From CAYRHN01 sp964424115 (GTDB taxonomy: Bacteria > Chloroflexota > Anaerolineae > Anaerolineales > Anaerolineaceae), in assembly GCA_964424115.1 (NCBI GenBank), contig CAYRHN010000005.1, forward strand, positions 124,001 through 188,000: DNA of 64,000 nt, written 5' to 3'. Below the pieces are notes generated by a model. The model saw nothing but the letters and a program-made list of their open reading frames with translations. It ran no database searches and was not told the origin of the DNA. The position numbers and the translations under genes are program-made. Each line of letters opens with the position of its first letter. The stretch's first letter is position 1. Shown here one piece after another: positions 8,493 through 17,911 of the stretch.

Positions 8493-9347
8493 ATGTCCAT
8501 TATCATAAATGAAAACACAAAAGTAATTGCGCGGTTCTATCCAACGGCAAACAACAGAGGATTAAGCATCTATAACCCGTATTTTCAAGCTGCTGGAATA
8601 AATGCAGTGTATTTATTATTTCACAATTCGGATCCAAGAATATTGATTGACGGAATGCGAAACCTTAATCTTGCAGGAGCAATAATAGCAGGTTCTTTTG
8701 AAAGGGATCCTAGAATCCCAAAACTAATTGATGAATTACATCCGCTGTCAAAAAAAGTAAGCAGAGTAGGCATGTTAGTAAATAATAATGGAAAGATATA
8801 TGGGATTTATCAAGGGGCTTTTGGGCTTGAGGAATCTATAAGAAGACTCACAACATATATTGATAAGAAAATTGTAATTCTAGGGTCAGGTACCGTTGTA
8901 AGAGGATTATTATCATTGATGGAACTCAATAACACAAGGCCTCGGGAAATTGAAATCTACAATCGGACAATTGAACACGCCGAGGATATAGCAAAAGAGT
9001 TTCCATTTGTTTCACGAGTGGGAGGGATGGTAGATATGGCTACTCGAGCCAGTGGCGATATTTTTATTAATGCAACTCACATTGGATCACCGTATAATAA
9101 AGGTCAAGATTATAAATTTGGGGAACAATTTATTAGTGGCTTTGATTACATTATCGATGTAACATTTGTACCACTAAGACCCCAATTGATACAAACAGCA
9201 GAAAAATTAGGAAAGAAAGTATCTCCTGGTCACAGAATGTTTTTATATCAAGGAAAATTTGCTCTCGAAAAAATTTTGGGCGTTGAAATTGATGAAGATT
9301 TATTATCAATAAAAATGATTTCTGATTTTGAGACTAATTGGTCTTGA
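8493..9347 (+). CDS. shikimate-dehydrogenase-like oxidoreductase
   Basis: This 284-residue protein has AroE architecture. The N-terminal substrate-binding half has an NNxGKIYG segment that replaces the usual NVTxPxK/NTDxxG text. A Rossmann half begins with ILGSGTVVRG (about residue 130), followed by NRT and INATHIGSP, and ends with an FALE-type C-terminal helix. AroE enzymes reduce dehydroshikimate with NADPH. The operon has no other shikimate-pathway genes, so this is more likely a paralog acting on another cyclic keto-polyol. Confidence 0.7.
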   Translation: MSIIINENTKVIARFYPTANNRGLSIYNPYFQAAGINAVYLLFHNSDPRILIDGMRNLNLAGAIIAGSFERDPRIPKLIDELHPLSKKVSRVGMLVNNNGKIYGIYQGAFGLEESIRRLTTYIDKKIVILGSGTVVRGLLSLMELNNTRPREIEIYNRTIEHAEDIAKEFPFVSRVGGMVDMATRASGDIFINATHIGSPYNKGQDYKFGEQFISGFDYIIDVTFVPLRPQLIQTAEKLGKKVSPGHRMFLYQGKFALEKILGVEIDEDLLSIKMISDFETNWS

Positions 9348-9427
9348 CAACTAAAGAAAACAATTATTAGTACAAAAATTTTTGTGGCCAATGTAGGAAA
9401 AAAGGCTCGTTTTATCTATGAGAATAT

Positions 9428-10531
9428 ATGCTACCCCAGAATAATTCCTTAGCTAGTTATGTAACCCCCTTAATACGTAGAATATCTGAAGGCGAAAACC
9501 TATCTACAGATGAAGTAGAAACAGCATTTGATTTATTATTTGAATATGATACCGAAGGTTACTACTGGGCGTTGTTGACCTTGGGATTACATACAAAGGG
9601 AGAAACAATAGATGAGTTATGGGGTTTGTGTAAAAGTATAAAAAAATTATTTGGCCCAACATATAATTTTCGAAAAGGATTAGATATATCTGGTACTGGT
9701 GGAAGATCAATACGAACTTTTAATATAGGTACAACTTCAGCGTTTGTTATTGCTGGAGGGGGCGTTTCTGTAGCTAAACAAGGTTCGACTGCTGTAACAG
9801 GTTTAACTGGCAGCCTAGATATAATGTCGAATCTCGGGATTGACCTGAGGTATTGGAATGATTCAAAAAAAATCATAGATTTACTAGAAAATATTGGAAT
9901 AGTAATTTACCATAGTTTCTTACAGGGTGGCCGTCCACATACCCGCCCCCAATATTTAGCAAAAATGAAAGAAATTGGGCTTTCTTTCATTTCACCATTT
10001 CATATTGTGGGAAGTGTTCCTTCTCCAATAGAATTGGGATATCGGGTTTTTGGCTGTTACTCCACTCGATATCATGCACGTCTTGGAATCTTATTAAGTA
10101 TGTTGGGTTATGAACGTGGGATAGTTGTAACAGGCGAAGACGGAATTGATGAATTATCTACCACCTGCTCTACCAATGTTCTTGAATTTAAGCAAGGCAA
10201 AACAAAAGAATATTTGATTGATCCAGAAGATATTGGCCTTAGAAAAACAGATAAGAATTCTATTACAACTAGAACTAAGGATGAAAACATGATAGACTTT
10301 TTACGAATTCTACGCGGATATGAAAAAGGAGCAAAAAGAGAAATTGTTTTAGCAAATGCTGGTGCTGGCTTTTATACATCTGGTCAAGTCAATTCAATTT
10401 TTTCAGGTGTCAAACTTGCAGAGCAAGTTGTTGACGAAGGACTTGCGTGGGAAAAATTAGAATCATTAGTTCGCCAAGCTGGCAATATGAATGCTTTGTC
10501 TGCATGGATGGCAAAAGCAGAACTTACGTAA
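9428..10531 (+). CDS. TrpD-like (glycosyltransferase family 3) phosphoribosyl transferase
   Basis: The 367-residue length is usual for anthranilate phosphoribosyltransferase. An N-terminal helical domain is followed by DISGTGGRSIRTFNIGT, the counterpart of the GTGGD...NxST loop that binds PRPP phosphates. Here the Asp of GTGGD is Arg and the ST pair is GT. VAKQGS, a GGRPH-type segment and a late GAGFY motif also fit. The superfamily also includes class II nucleoside and AMP phosphorylases. The neighbouring R15P-isomerase-like gene, with no trp genes, makes a phosphorylase or transferase on a ribose-phosphate substrate an attractive alternative. Confidence 0.75.
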   Translation: MLPQNNSLASYVTPLIRRISEGENLSTDEVETAFDLLFEYDTEGYYWALLTLGLHTKGETIDELWGLCKSIKKLFGPTYNFRKGLDISGTGGRSIRTFNIGTTSAFVIAGGGVSVAKQGSTAVTGLTGSLDIMSNLGIDLRYWNDSKKIIDLLENIGIVIYHSFLQGGRPHTRPQYLAKMKEIGLSFISPFHIVGSVPSPIELGYRVFGCYSTRYHARLGILLSMLGYERGIVVTGEDGIDELSTTCSTNVLEFKQGKTKEYLIDPEDIGLRKTDKNSITTRTKDENMIDFLRILRGYEKGAKREIVLANAGAGFYTSGQVNSIFSGVKLAEQVVDEGLAWEKLESLVRQAGNMNALSAWMAKAELT

Positions 10532-10553
10532 CTATTTTTCATGATGTTATTTT

Positions 10554-11522
10554 ATGACTGACCTCATAGAAAATTATACCAATCAACTGAACGAAAAGAA
10601 ATTTACAGGTGCTAGCGGGCTTGCTCGATTCGCCTTGGAATATGTGATCAATATTGCAAACCACTCGATCAATAATGTAAACGATTTTGTAGAATTGATT
10701 GATAAGATGGCAAATGTCACTGCAAAATATAAGCCATCACGTGCACCAATTGAAAACGCCCTTCGATTTATCTCTGCTCGCGCCCACTTATGGATATCAG
10801 CATATAAACCAGAAATCTTGCAAAAAAAAATTGGACAAGCGGCTCAGAACTATCTGGATTATATGTACCAAGCTCAGTTTTCAGTAAGTCGATACATTAG
10901 TCATTATCTTCAGAATGTTCAAACTATAATGACTCTTTGTCGAAGCACTACTGTTATTAAAGGTTTAGACGAAATATATAAAAATAATCCATCATTAAAG
11001 GTTATAGTTCTTGAAGCAAGGCCCGATTATGATGGATGGGAAACTGCCAAAGAGCTTGGAAATAAAGGGATCAATACAACTCTGATTGTTGATAGTGCAG
11101 CATGCTCATTATTACGAAGTGTTAATGTTATTCTTGTTGGAGCAGATATTGTCACATCTGATGGTTCAGTAATTAATAGAGTCGGAACTTCACAATTAGC
11201 CATTCTTGCTCAACATTTCAGGATCCCCTTTTATATTGCAACAGCGAGTTACACTTTTCGAAAAATGGACTCGTCAGAAATTTTGCTTGCTACTAGGTCG
11301 CCGTATAGAATTACTCCGAAAGAAATTCAGGATAATTGGAAAAATGTACGGGTGATTAATCAAGTAGATGATATGACTAAAGCTAATATGATAACCGGAT
11401 TATTTTGTGACCAAGGATTAATAAAACCAACAGAAATTGCAAAATTCGTTTCTGAATTCGATGCTTGGATTTCAGGTATAAATGATACCTATCCTACATG
11501 TCAACAATTATTAGAGGATTAA
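10554..11522 (+). CDS. eIF2B/MtnA-family, ribose-1,5-bisphosphate isomerase-like
   Basis: The protein has 322 residues. An N-terminal helical domain precedes a Rossmann-like half with TLCRSTTVIKGL, VIVLEARPDYDGW (the ExRPxxxG motif), VDSAACSLL, VGADIVTSDGSVINRVGT and FYIATASYTF. These are signatures of the eIF2B-alpha/R15P-isomerase/methylthioribose-1-P isomerase family. In archaea R15P isomerase follows an AMP phosphorylase, which belongs to the same superfamily as the gene just upstream. MtnA is a weaker alternative, because no methionine-salvage genes are nearby. Confidence 0.75.
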   Translation: MTDLIENYTNQLNEKKFTGASGLARFALEYVINIANHSINNVNDFVELIDKMANVTAKYKPSRAPIENALRFISARAHLWISAYKPEILQKKIGQAAQNYLDYMYQAQFSVSRYISHYLQNVQTIMTLCRSTTVIKGLDEIYKNNPSLKVIVLEARPDYDGWETAKELGNKGINTTLIVDSAACSLLRSVNVILVGADIVTSDGSVINRVGTSQLAILAQHFRIPFYIATASYTFRKMDSSEILLATRSPYRITPKEIQDNWKNVRVINQVDDMTKANMITGLFCDQGLIKPTEIAKFVSEFDAWISGINDTYPTCQQLLED

Positions 11523-11524
11523 AA

Positions 11525-12487
11525 ATGTATAATTTTGTATTGGCGGGTGCAGCAGGATTCGTGGCGCCACGTCATTTTGAGGCTATGAAATCCACATGCA
11601 ATAATCTTCTTGCAGTTTTAGATCCCCATGATGCTGTAGGAATACTTGATAAATATTTTCCAGAGGCATATTATTTTTCTGAGACTGAATTATTCGAACG
11701 GTTTATTAATTCCATTCAATCTACTGCTGACTCAGAAAACGAACGGATTCATTATTTCACCATTTGCTCTCCAAATTATCTGCATGATTCGCATATTAAT
11801 ATTGCACTTCATGCTGGTATTAATGCCATATGTGAAAAACCATTAACCATAGATCCAAAAAACATTTACAAAATATTGGAATTAGAAGAAAAAAGCGGAA
11901 AAAGGGTATACCCTGTTCTACAATTGAGACTTCATCCTAATCTATTAGAATTAAGAAACACCTTGAAAGAATCTAAGAAAAATGAACATTACAAAGTACG
12001 TTTAACCTACATTACTCGACGTGGTAATTGGTATCACTCTTCATGGAAAGGATCGTTTGAAAAATCGGGGGGAATAGCCATGAATATAGGAGTTCATTTC
12101 TTTGATGTTCTCATATGGCTGTTTGGATCTGTTCAGAAGAGCATTTTACATCTCTCACAACCAAATAAAATGGCAGGGGTACTCGAATTAGATAATGCAA
12201 GTGTACAATGGTTTCTATCAATTGATAATGAGGATTTGCCTCAAGAAATTCGTGATAAAGGGAACTATGCGTTACGAACCCTCTTGTTTAATGGTGAAAT
12301 AATAGATTTTTCAGATAAATTTACGGATTTACACACAAGAGTCTACGAAGAAATACTTGCTGGAAGAGGGGTGCGAGTTTCAGATACAGAACCATCTCTA
12401 AATCTTGTGAATATGATCAATAAAAGCGAAATTTCACCTGTAACTAACTCCAATTCTGTTCACCCACTCTTGTTAAAGAATACATGA
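11525..12487 (+). CDS. WlbA/WbpB-like sugar-nucleotide 3-dehydrogenase (Gfo/Idh/MocA family)
   Basis: The 320-residue protein starts at the ATG at 11525, just after the preceding stop. It opens MYNFVLAGAAGFVAPRHFEA, very like WlbA proteins, and has LDPHDAVGILDKYFPEA, EKPLTIDP (the EKP motif of the Gfo/Idh/MocA family) and GVHFFDVLIWLFG. WlbA/WbpB oxidises C3 of UDP-GlcNAc-uronate for later transamination. The DegT aminotransferase two genes on supports a 3-amino sugar. Confidence 0.8.
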   Translation: MYNFVLAGAAGFVAPRHFEAMKSTCNNLLAVLDPHDAVGILDKYFPEAYYFSETELFERFINSIQSTADSENERIHYFTICSPNYLHDSHINIALHAGINAICEKPLTIDPKNIYKILELEEKSGKRVYPVLQLRLHPNLLELRNTLKESKKNEHYKVRLTYITRRGNWYHSSWKGSFEKSGGIAMNIGVHFFDVLIWLFGSVQKSILHLSQPNKMAGVLELDNASVQWFLSIDNEDLPQEIRDKGNYALRTLLFNGEIIDFSDKFTDLHTRVYEEILAGRGVRVSDTEPSLNLVNMINKSEISPVTNSNSVHPLLLKNT

Positions 12488-12517
12488 GTCTAACCACATT
12501 GAAATTGGGAGAAATAA

Positions 12518-13237
12518 ATGATTTATGCATCAAGATTCCGATTGGCTATTTTTGCATATAATTTTCCTCATAAGAAAACGCAAGATTTCTTGCTAAGAAT
12601 GATTACAGAGGGGGTACATCCAGATATAGTATTAGCAGCAAACCCCGTTGAGATAAAAATACCAGCTCCATCCATTAGAGTAAAACCACGACATTATGAT
12701 TTGATCCATCCATATGAGATATGCAAGAGATTTGGTATCCCATACTTTATAGTAGAGCATAATAGTTTGGAGTGTAGAGATTTATTATCCGATTATTCGA
12801 TTGATATAGGATTGATTTCTGGGGCAAGGATATTAGATGAGTCTATTATTAAGTCGGTAAAAAAAGGGATAATAAATATACATCCAGGCCTATTGCCAGA
12901 AGGACGTGGAATGGATGCTTTACAGTGGGCTATTTATGAAGACCGTCCCTTGGGTGTTACATCTCATGTTATTAACCGTCGTATTGATCATGGACGTATT
13001 CTCAAACGAATTGTTATACCAGAGTATTTTGATGATACTTTACTTGATTTAAGTCTTAGGTTGGAGCAGGCTCAAAATACTATATTGGTCAATTCGATAT
13101 ATTTACTACATGAAAGATCAATAGATACTTTCGAGCAAGTAGGGAATCAATTTCCTCTTCACAGGAAAATGCCTCAAGAATTCGAATGCCTCCTATATAG
13201 TCTACTTAAGAAACGATTAATAAAAATAAATGAATAA
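12518..13237 (+). CDS. formyltransferase-like protein, probably sugar N-formyltransferase
   Basis: The protein has 239 residues. The catalytic core of the formyltransferase family is visible: NIHPGLLPEGRG (Asn and His) and GVTSHVINRRIDHG (Asp), the N-H-D triad using 10-formyltetrahydrofolate. Length and context differ from methionyl-tRNA formyltransferase, which has a C-terminal tRNA domain. Next to a 3-keto dehydrogenase and an aminotransferase, the likely substrate is a 3-amino sugar nucleotide, giving a formamido sugar in place of the acetamido group made by WlbB. Confidence 0.75.
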   Translation: MIYASRFRLAIFAYNFPHKKTQDFLLRMITEGVHPDIVLAANPVEIKIPAPSIRVKPRHYDLIHPYEICKRFGIPYFIVEHNSLECRDLLSDYSIDIGLISGARILDESIIKSVKKGIINIHPGLLPEGRGMDALQWAIYEDRPLGVTSHVINRRIDHGRILKRIVIPEYFDDTLLDLSLRLEQAQNTILVNSIYLLHERSIDTFEQVGNQFPLHRKMPQEFECLLYSLLKKRLIKINE

Positions 13238-14354
13238 CAAATACTCCGTTCCTGCAATAAAACTTGGGGCCCAATATAGAATGTTAAAATCAGAAATAGA
13301 CCTTGCCATGCAAGAAGTTCTTGATAGTGGAGCATTTATATTAGGCCAAAATGTTGAGAAACTAGAAAGGACGATTTCGAGATATTGTCAATGCGATTAT
13401 GGTCTGGGTGTAGCATCTGGAACAGATGCCCTTCTACTCTGTTTAATGGCGTTAAATATAGGAGCTGATGATGAAGTTATAACTACCCCATTTTCGTTTT
13501 TTGCAACTGCAGGTGCCATTTGCCGTGTTCGGGCAAAACCCGTTTTTGTTGATATTGATGAGGATACGTTTAATATTGATGCCTCAAAAATTGATAAATA
13601 TATTACAAATAAAACAAAAGCTATAATTCCCGTGCATCTTTTTGGGTATCCAGCTGACATGTCAATAATCATGGAAATTGCTAGAAGTTATAATCTTTTT
13701 GTTATTGAAGATGTTGCTCAAGCGATAGGGGCACGAATATTTGGTAAAAAAGTAGGAAGTTTTGGAAATGCAGCTGCAATTTCTTTTTTCCCCACAAAAA
13801 ACCTAGGAGCATTTGGTGATGGTGGCATGATGGTTACAAATGCCGAGTACCTTTTCCATCTTGTTGATATTTTCAGAAGACAAGGGGCAACAAACAAAAA
13901 TTTTCACGAAGTTATTGGAATTAATTCAAGATTAGATGAATTACAAGCAGCTATACTTAATGTCAAATTTAAATATCTTGAATCATGGATAGAAAAACGT
14001 CGTGAAGTTGCCAATAATTACTACAATCTACTCAATTGCACTAATAATATTATATTGCCTGTCGTAAAAGACGGGTTTTTTCATGTTTTTCATCAATATT
14101 CAATTCGTATCGAAAATGATAGAGATGGCTTCAGACATTTTCTATCATCAAATGGAATTGAGACTACTATATATTACCCTTATCCTTTACATCTCCAGCC
14201 AGCATTTAAAGGTCTAGGATATAAAATTGGTGATTTCCCCGTTTGCGAAAAGACTTGCAATCAGATAGTTAGTCTGCCATGTTATCCAGATTTATCACTA
14301 ACTGATCAAGAATATGTCTCAAATATAATAAAAGATTATAAAACGATTTCATAA
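13230..14354 (+). CDS. DegT/DnrJ/EryC1/StrS sugar aminotransferase
   Basis: This 374-residue PLP enzyme opens with VPAIKLGAQYRMLKSEI and has GVASGTDALLLCL, DIDEDTFNID, IPVHLFGYPADM, EDVAQAIGA and SFFPTKNLGAFGDGG, in which the Lys (about residue 190) is the PLP anchor. WlbE/WbpE-type enzymes of this family transfer an amino group to the C3 keto group made by WlbA. The start overlaps the formyltransferase end by 8 bases, pointing to coupled translation. Confidence 0.88.
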   Translation: MNNKYSVPAIKLGAQYRMLKSEIDLAMQEVLDSGAFILGQNVEKLERTISRYCQCDYGLGVASGTDALLLCLMALNIGADDEVITTPFSFFATAGAICRVRAKPVFVDIDEDTFNIDASKIDKYITNKTKAIIPVHLFGYPADMSIIMEIARSYNLFVIEDVAQAIGARIFGKKVGSFGNAAAISFFPTKNLGAFGDGGMMVTNAEYLFHLVDIFRRQGATNKNFHEVIGINSRLDELQAAILNVKFKYLESWIEKRREVANNYYNLLNCTNNIILPVVKDGFFHVFHQYSIRIENDRDGFRHFLSSNGIETTIYYPYPLHLQPAFKGLGYKIGDFPVCEKTCNQIVSLPCYPDLSLTDQEYVSNIIKDYKTIS

Positions 14355-14371
14355 TAATCAAGGAGGGGTTT

Positions 14372-15133
14372 GTGACTAAGTCAGATTTTGATGAAAAAAA
14401 CAAATTAAATATTCCAAATTACATTGAGATAATCGAAGCTTATCAACAAGAAAAATACCAATTCATTAAATTCAATGATAATGTCGTGGGTTTAATAGAA
14501 AAATCAATTCCGTTTGTGTTATTTAGGCATGACATTGATTTTAATCTTAGAAACGCGGTTCAAATTTCAAGATTAGAAAACAGTCTAGGAATAAAATCTT
14601 CCTTTTTTTTTCAATTACGAACCCCTTTATATAATATTCTTAGCGCCTATGCTAGAGAAGTAATAGAAGAAATTCATGAACATGGACACGATATTTGTCT
14701 TCATTTTGATATGCGGTTTTATGGAGAGGATTTTCATATTGGATTAATAGAGGAATTAGATTTCTTAATTAAAATTTTCCCGTTTGCCAACTCTAAGATA
14801 ATTAGTTTCCACAGAATAGGGAAAAGAGCTTTTGATCTAGATATAATACCTATGCCTGAGAACGTTAATCATACATATCAGGATATTTACTTTAAGCTAA
14901 TAGGTTACCATAGTGATTCTGGCGGTCGATGGAAACGCGGAAATCCAATTTTAACCGAAGAATTTAGTTCTAGAAAATCTATGCAAATATTAACACACCC
15001 AATGTGGTGGACCGAGAATGGCAGTAACCCATTTGAAAAAATAAATGATCATTTACTAAAAAATCGAGAGCAGACTATCGACTTTTTAGAGAACACAGTT
15101 ATTTCTTATTCTTTGGAACCGATTAGGAATTGA
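14372..15133 (+). CDS. polysaccharide deacetylase (NodB)-like protein
   Basis: The 253-residue protein starts at a GTG behind AAGGAGG. FRHDIDFNLRNAVQISRLE is the HD(I/V)D metal-binding start seen in NodB-like deacetylases, followed by KSSFFFQLRT, HGHDICLHFDMR and a late THPMWW segment. Such enzymes remove N-acyl groups from amino sugars or related amides using a divalent metal. It probably modifies the product of the operon. Some of the canonical second-histidine region (HxxxH) is not evident. Confidence 0.65.
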   Translation: MTKSDFDEKNKLNIPNYIEIIEAYQQEKYQFIKFNDNVVGLIEKSIPFVLFRHDIDFNLRNAVQISRLENSLGIKSSFFFQLRTPLYNILSAYAREVIEEIHEHGHDICLHFDMRFYGEDFHIGLIEELDFLIKIFPFANSKIISFHRIGKRAFDLDIIPMPENVNHTYQDIYFKLIGYHSDSGGRWKRGNPILTEEFSSRKSMQILTHPMWWTENGSNPFEKINDHLLKNREQTIDFLENTVISYSLEPIRN

Positions 15134-15140
15134 AATTATA

Positions 15141-15986
15141 ATGTCATGGTTTATTCTTGCATTACTATCTGTTTTTGCTAATACTTCTATGTTCCTATGT
15201 TTTAAGAAATTACAGCATCAAATTAGAATAGAGGTGTACCTATTCTATGTGTGGCTAATTACATCATTAATTATTGGCATAGTTTTTTTATCAATCGATA
15301 AGATCAACCTGCACACCAGCTTTTGGATCATCGTGTTCCTGTCAGGATTGTTAAGTTGGTTGGGAAATTATTCTTATAACCTTAGTATTAGTTTCCAGCC
15401 TAATATTGGGTATGTTGAAGCATTATCAAGTACAAGAATTGCTATTACATTTTTGGGGTCTCTTATTTTCTATTTCGGTAAATTTGAACCATATCGTATT
15501 ATAGCTCTTATCGGATTAGTTGTTGGTTGCTTATTGATTACAAGAAATAATCATCAGCAAGAAAATAAATCAAATAAGAAATGGATTTTTTGGTCTTTGA
15601 TCTCTGGCATCTGTTTCGCTGGCCTTGCATTGCTTACAAAAACAGCAATTTCATTAGATATCCAAATACCAATCTATACCGCTTCTTTCTTATTTTTTGC
15701 AGCCATCTTTTTTCTGATTGCCTCATTACTAAATAAATATCCGATAAGCATCCCAGTTAAAACTTTCCCTCTCTTGATAATCACCTCGATATTCGCAATT
15801 TTTGCTAACCTATTACTATTTAGTTCTTATGGAACTGCACCCAATCTAGCCTATCCAGTCGCCATAAGTAACGGGAGAGTCGTTTTATTATTCATTTCAT
15901 CTTTGATTATTGGAAAAGAAACCATCACTATCACAAAAGGAATAGGAATCGGGCTTGTTTTTTTCTTTGTCTTGTTATTTTCTTAA
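15141..15986 (+). CDS. EamA/DMT-family membrane transporter
   Basis: The 281 residues form about ten hydrophobic helices in two repeats. The repeat boundary is marked by a short polar loop near residue 145 (NNHQQENKSNKK). Glycine-rich helix ends (GLVVGCLLITRNN) are typical of the drug/metabolite transporter superfamily. As the last operon gene, seven bases after the deacetylase, it may export the product or flip a lipid-linked sugar. Confidence 0.8.
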   Translation: MSWFILALLSVFANTSMFLCFKKLQHQIRIEVYLFYVWLITSLIIGIVFLSIDKINLHTSFWIIVFLSGLLSWLGNYSYNLSISFQPNIGYVEALSSTRIAITFLGSLIFYFGKFEPYRIIALIGLVVGCLLITRNNHQQENKSNKKWIFWSLISGICFAGLALLTKTAISLDIQIPIYTASFLFFAAIFFLIASLLNKYPISIPVKTFPLLIITSIFAIFANLLLFSSYGTAPNLAYPVAISNGRVVLLFISSLIIGKETITITKGIGIGLVFFFVLLFS

Positions 15987-16059
15987 GGTGGGTGCAATAC
16001 CCAGCTGTCAAGGTCGGGTAAAGAAGGCCACAAAAAACCGGAATAAAAAGGACTCTTAC

Positions 16060-16428
16060 TGCATAAAATGGGGCATGTCGCACACTTGAGGGGGTAGGGA
16101 AATAGAACTGGTTAATCACATAAGAGCAATGCTAGACTCCAGACGAAACAGGAGGAAGCATGAGCCAGGAGCGATTAGCCATGAAGAAGATTACAGAAAT
16201 CCTGCGATTGAAATACGATGCAGACCTGTCAAACCTGGCCATAGCCAGAGCCTGCAAAGTGTCGAACAGCATGGCGGGAGAATATCTGCGCCGAGCCCAG
16301 GCGGCCGGGATCAGCTGGCCGTTGGTTGAGGAAGATGAAGATGGGTTGTACAGGCGTTTGTTTGGCGAGGAAGATTTGCCGGTTGAACCCGCGCGTCCGC
16401 TGCCGAATTGGGAGTAGATCCGCAAAGA
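16060..16428 (+). pseudogene. IS21-family remnant, copy A: left end and istA start
   Basis: An IS21 left-end motif (GGGGCATGTCGCACAC, then GAGGGGGTAGG) is followed by an istA start at 16160 (MSQERLAMKKITEILRLKYD, helix-turn-helix region). It is about 80% like copy B. The frame ends after 85 residues at a TAG where copy B reads ETIRKEL, and alignment to copy B is lost a few bases later at about 16428, where copy B's end repeats begin. This fits insertion of copy B into copy A. Confidence 0.75.
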
Positions 16429-16432
16429 TGCA

Positions 16433-16520
16433 TAAACCGGGGCATGTCGCACAGGTAAACCGGAGTAAGCCGCACAGGTAAACCGGAGCATGTCGCACAC
16501 CCAAACCGGAGTATGCCGCA
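16433..16520 (+). repeat. four tandem IS21 end repeats
   Basis: Four consecutive units of about 21 bp share AAACCGG(A/G)G(C/T)A(T/A)G(T/C)CGCACA. They form the left terminus of IS21 copy B. Multiple terminal repeats are a known IS21-family feature and are transposase-binding sites. A single diverged unit recurs at 25335-25370. Confidence 0.7.
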
Positions 16521-16597
16521 CACTCGAGGGGGAGAGGAAGAGAACTGGTTAATCACATAAGAGCCATGCTAGACTCCAGATGGAACAGGAGGAAAGC

Positions 16598-17911
16598 ATG
16601 AGCCAGGAGCGATTAACCTTGCGAAAGATCAAAGAAATCTTGCGATTGAAATACGAGGTAGGCCTGTCCAACCGGGCCATAGCCCGAGCCTGCAAAGTGT
16701 CGAACAGCACGGTGGGAGAATATCTGCGCCGAGCTCAGGAGGCTGGGATCAATTGGCCCCTGACTGAAGAAGACGAGGATGGAATGTACAGGCGCTTGTT
16801 TGGGGAGGAAGATTTGCCGGTCGAACCTGCGCGTCCGCTGCCGAATTGGGAGACGATACGCAAAGAACTGCGCCAGAAAGGTACTACCCTGCGCTTGCTG
16901 TGGATGGAGTACCTGGAACAATATCCGGAAGGGTATCAGTATTCACAGTATTGCGAGTACTACCGGCGATGGAAAAAAGCCAGCCAGGAACCCACGCGGC
17001 GGCAGGAACACCTGGGTGGGGAGCGAGTGCAGGTGGACTATGCCGGGATGAAGATCAGTATCACTGATCCGGAAACCGGTCAGATCAGCCAGGGATCTGT
17101 TTTTGTGGCGGTACTGCCAGCCAGCAACTACGCCTATGCAGAGGCACAGGCCAGCGAGAATCAATGCAACTGGAACAATGGTCATGTACGGGCATTTGCG
17201 TTTTTTGGAGGAGTGCCGCGGATCGTGGTTCCCGACAATCTGAAGACCGGGGTGACCAAGCCGAACTATTACGAGCCAGGCATCAACCTGGCCTACCAGG
17301 ACCTGGCCGAACACTATCACTTTGCCGTTCTGCCTGCGCGGGTCAGGAGACCGAGAGACAAGGGCAAGGTGGAGAACGGGGTACAAAATGTGGAGCGCTG
17401 GGTTTTGGCACCGCTGCGCAAACGCACCTTTTTCAGCCTGGCAGAAGCCAACCAGGCCATTTGCACACAACTGGAAAAGTTCAACAACCAGGTGATGAAG
17501 CAGGTTGGTCGTTCGCGGCGCCAGGAATTTGAGGAGATTGATCGCCCCAACTTGCGCCCGCTGCCGCAAATGGCCTATGAATATGCTGAAAGAAAGACAG
17601 CCCGGGTGAATATGGATTATCACATCCAATTCGACAACAACCTGTATTCTGTTCCCCATCCCCTGATCCGTCAGCCGGTGGAAGTGCGTGCTACCGAGCG
17701 GATGGTGGAGATCTTCCACAAAGGCAGGTCGGTGGCTGTTCATCCGCGCGGGTACCGGAAGAACCAGTTTTTTACCCAACATGCCCACATGCCTGCCAAC
17801 CACCAATTCATGGATAAGGTCAATGCTGAGCAATTGATCCAGTGGGCTGCGGAAATTGGGCTCAAGACCACAGCGTTGATCATCGGAAAGGGTATCGATA
17901 TCGGTCCATGA
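16598..17911 (+). pseudogene. istA: IS21-family transposase IstA, 3'-truncated
   Basis: The ATG at 16598 follows GGAGGAAAG and gives 437 residues. Present are the N-terminal HTH (LSNRAIARACKVSNSTVGEYLRRAQ), the DDE core (QVDYAGM, IVVPDNLKTGV and a KGKVENGVQNVERW segment for the Glu) and part of the C-terminal domain. The protein breaks off at WAAEIGLKTTALI, where full IstA proteins continue for 60-80 residues, and no istB follows. The right part of the element is missing, replaced by IS630 remnants. Confidence 0.8.

Noticed and set aside
9428..10531. Tryptophan biosynthesis gene trpD
   Set aside because: The fold fits, but the GTGGD Asp is replaced, no trp genes are adjacent and the operon context points elsewhere, so no trpD symbol was given.
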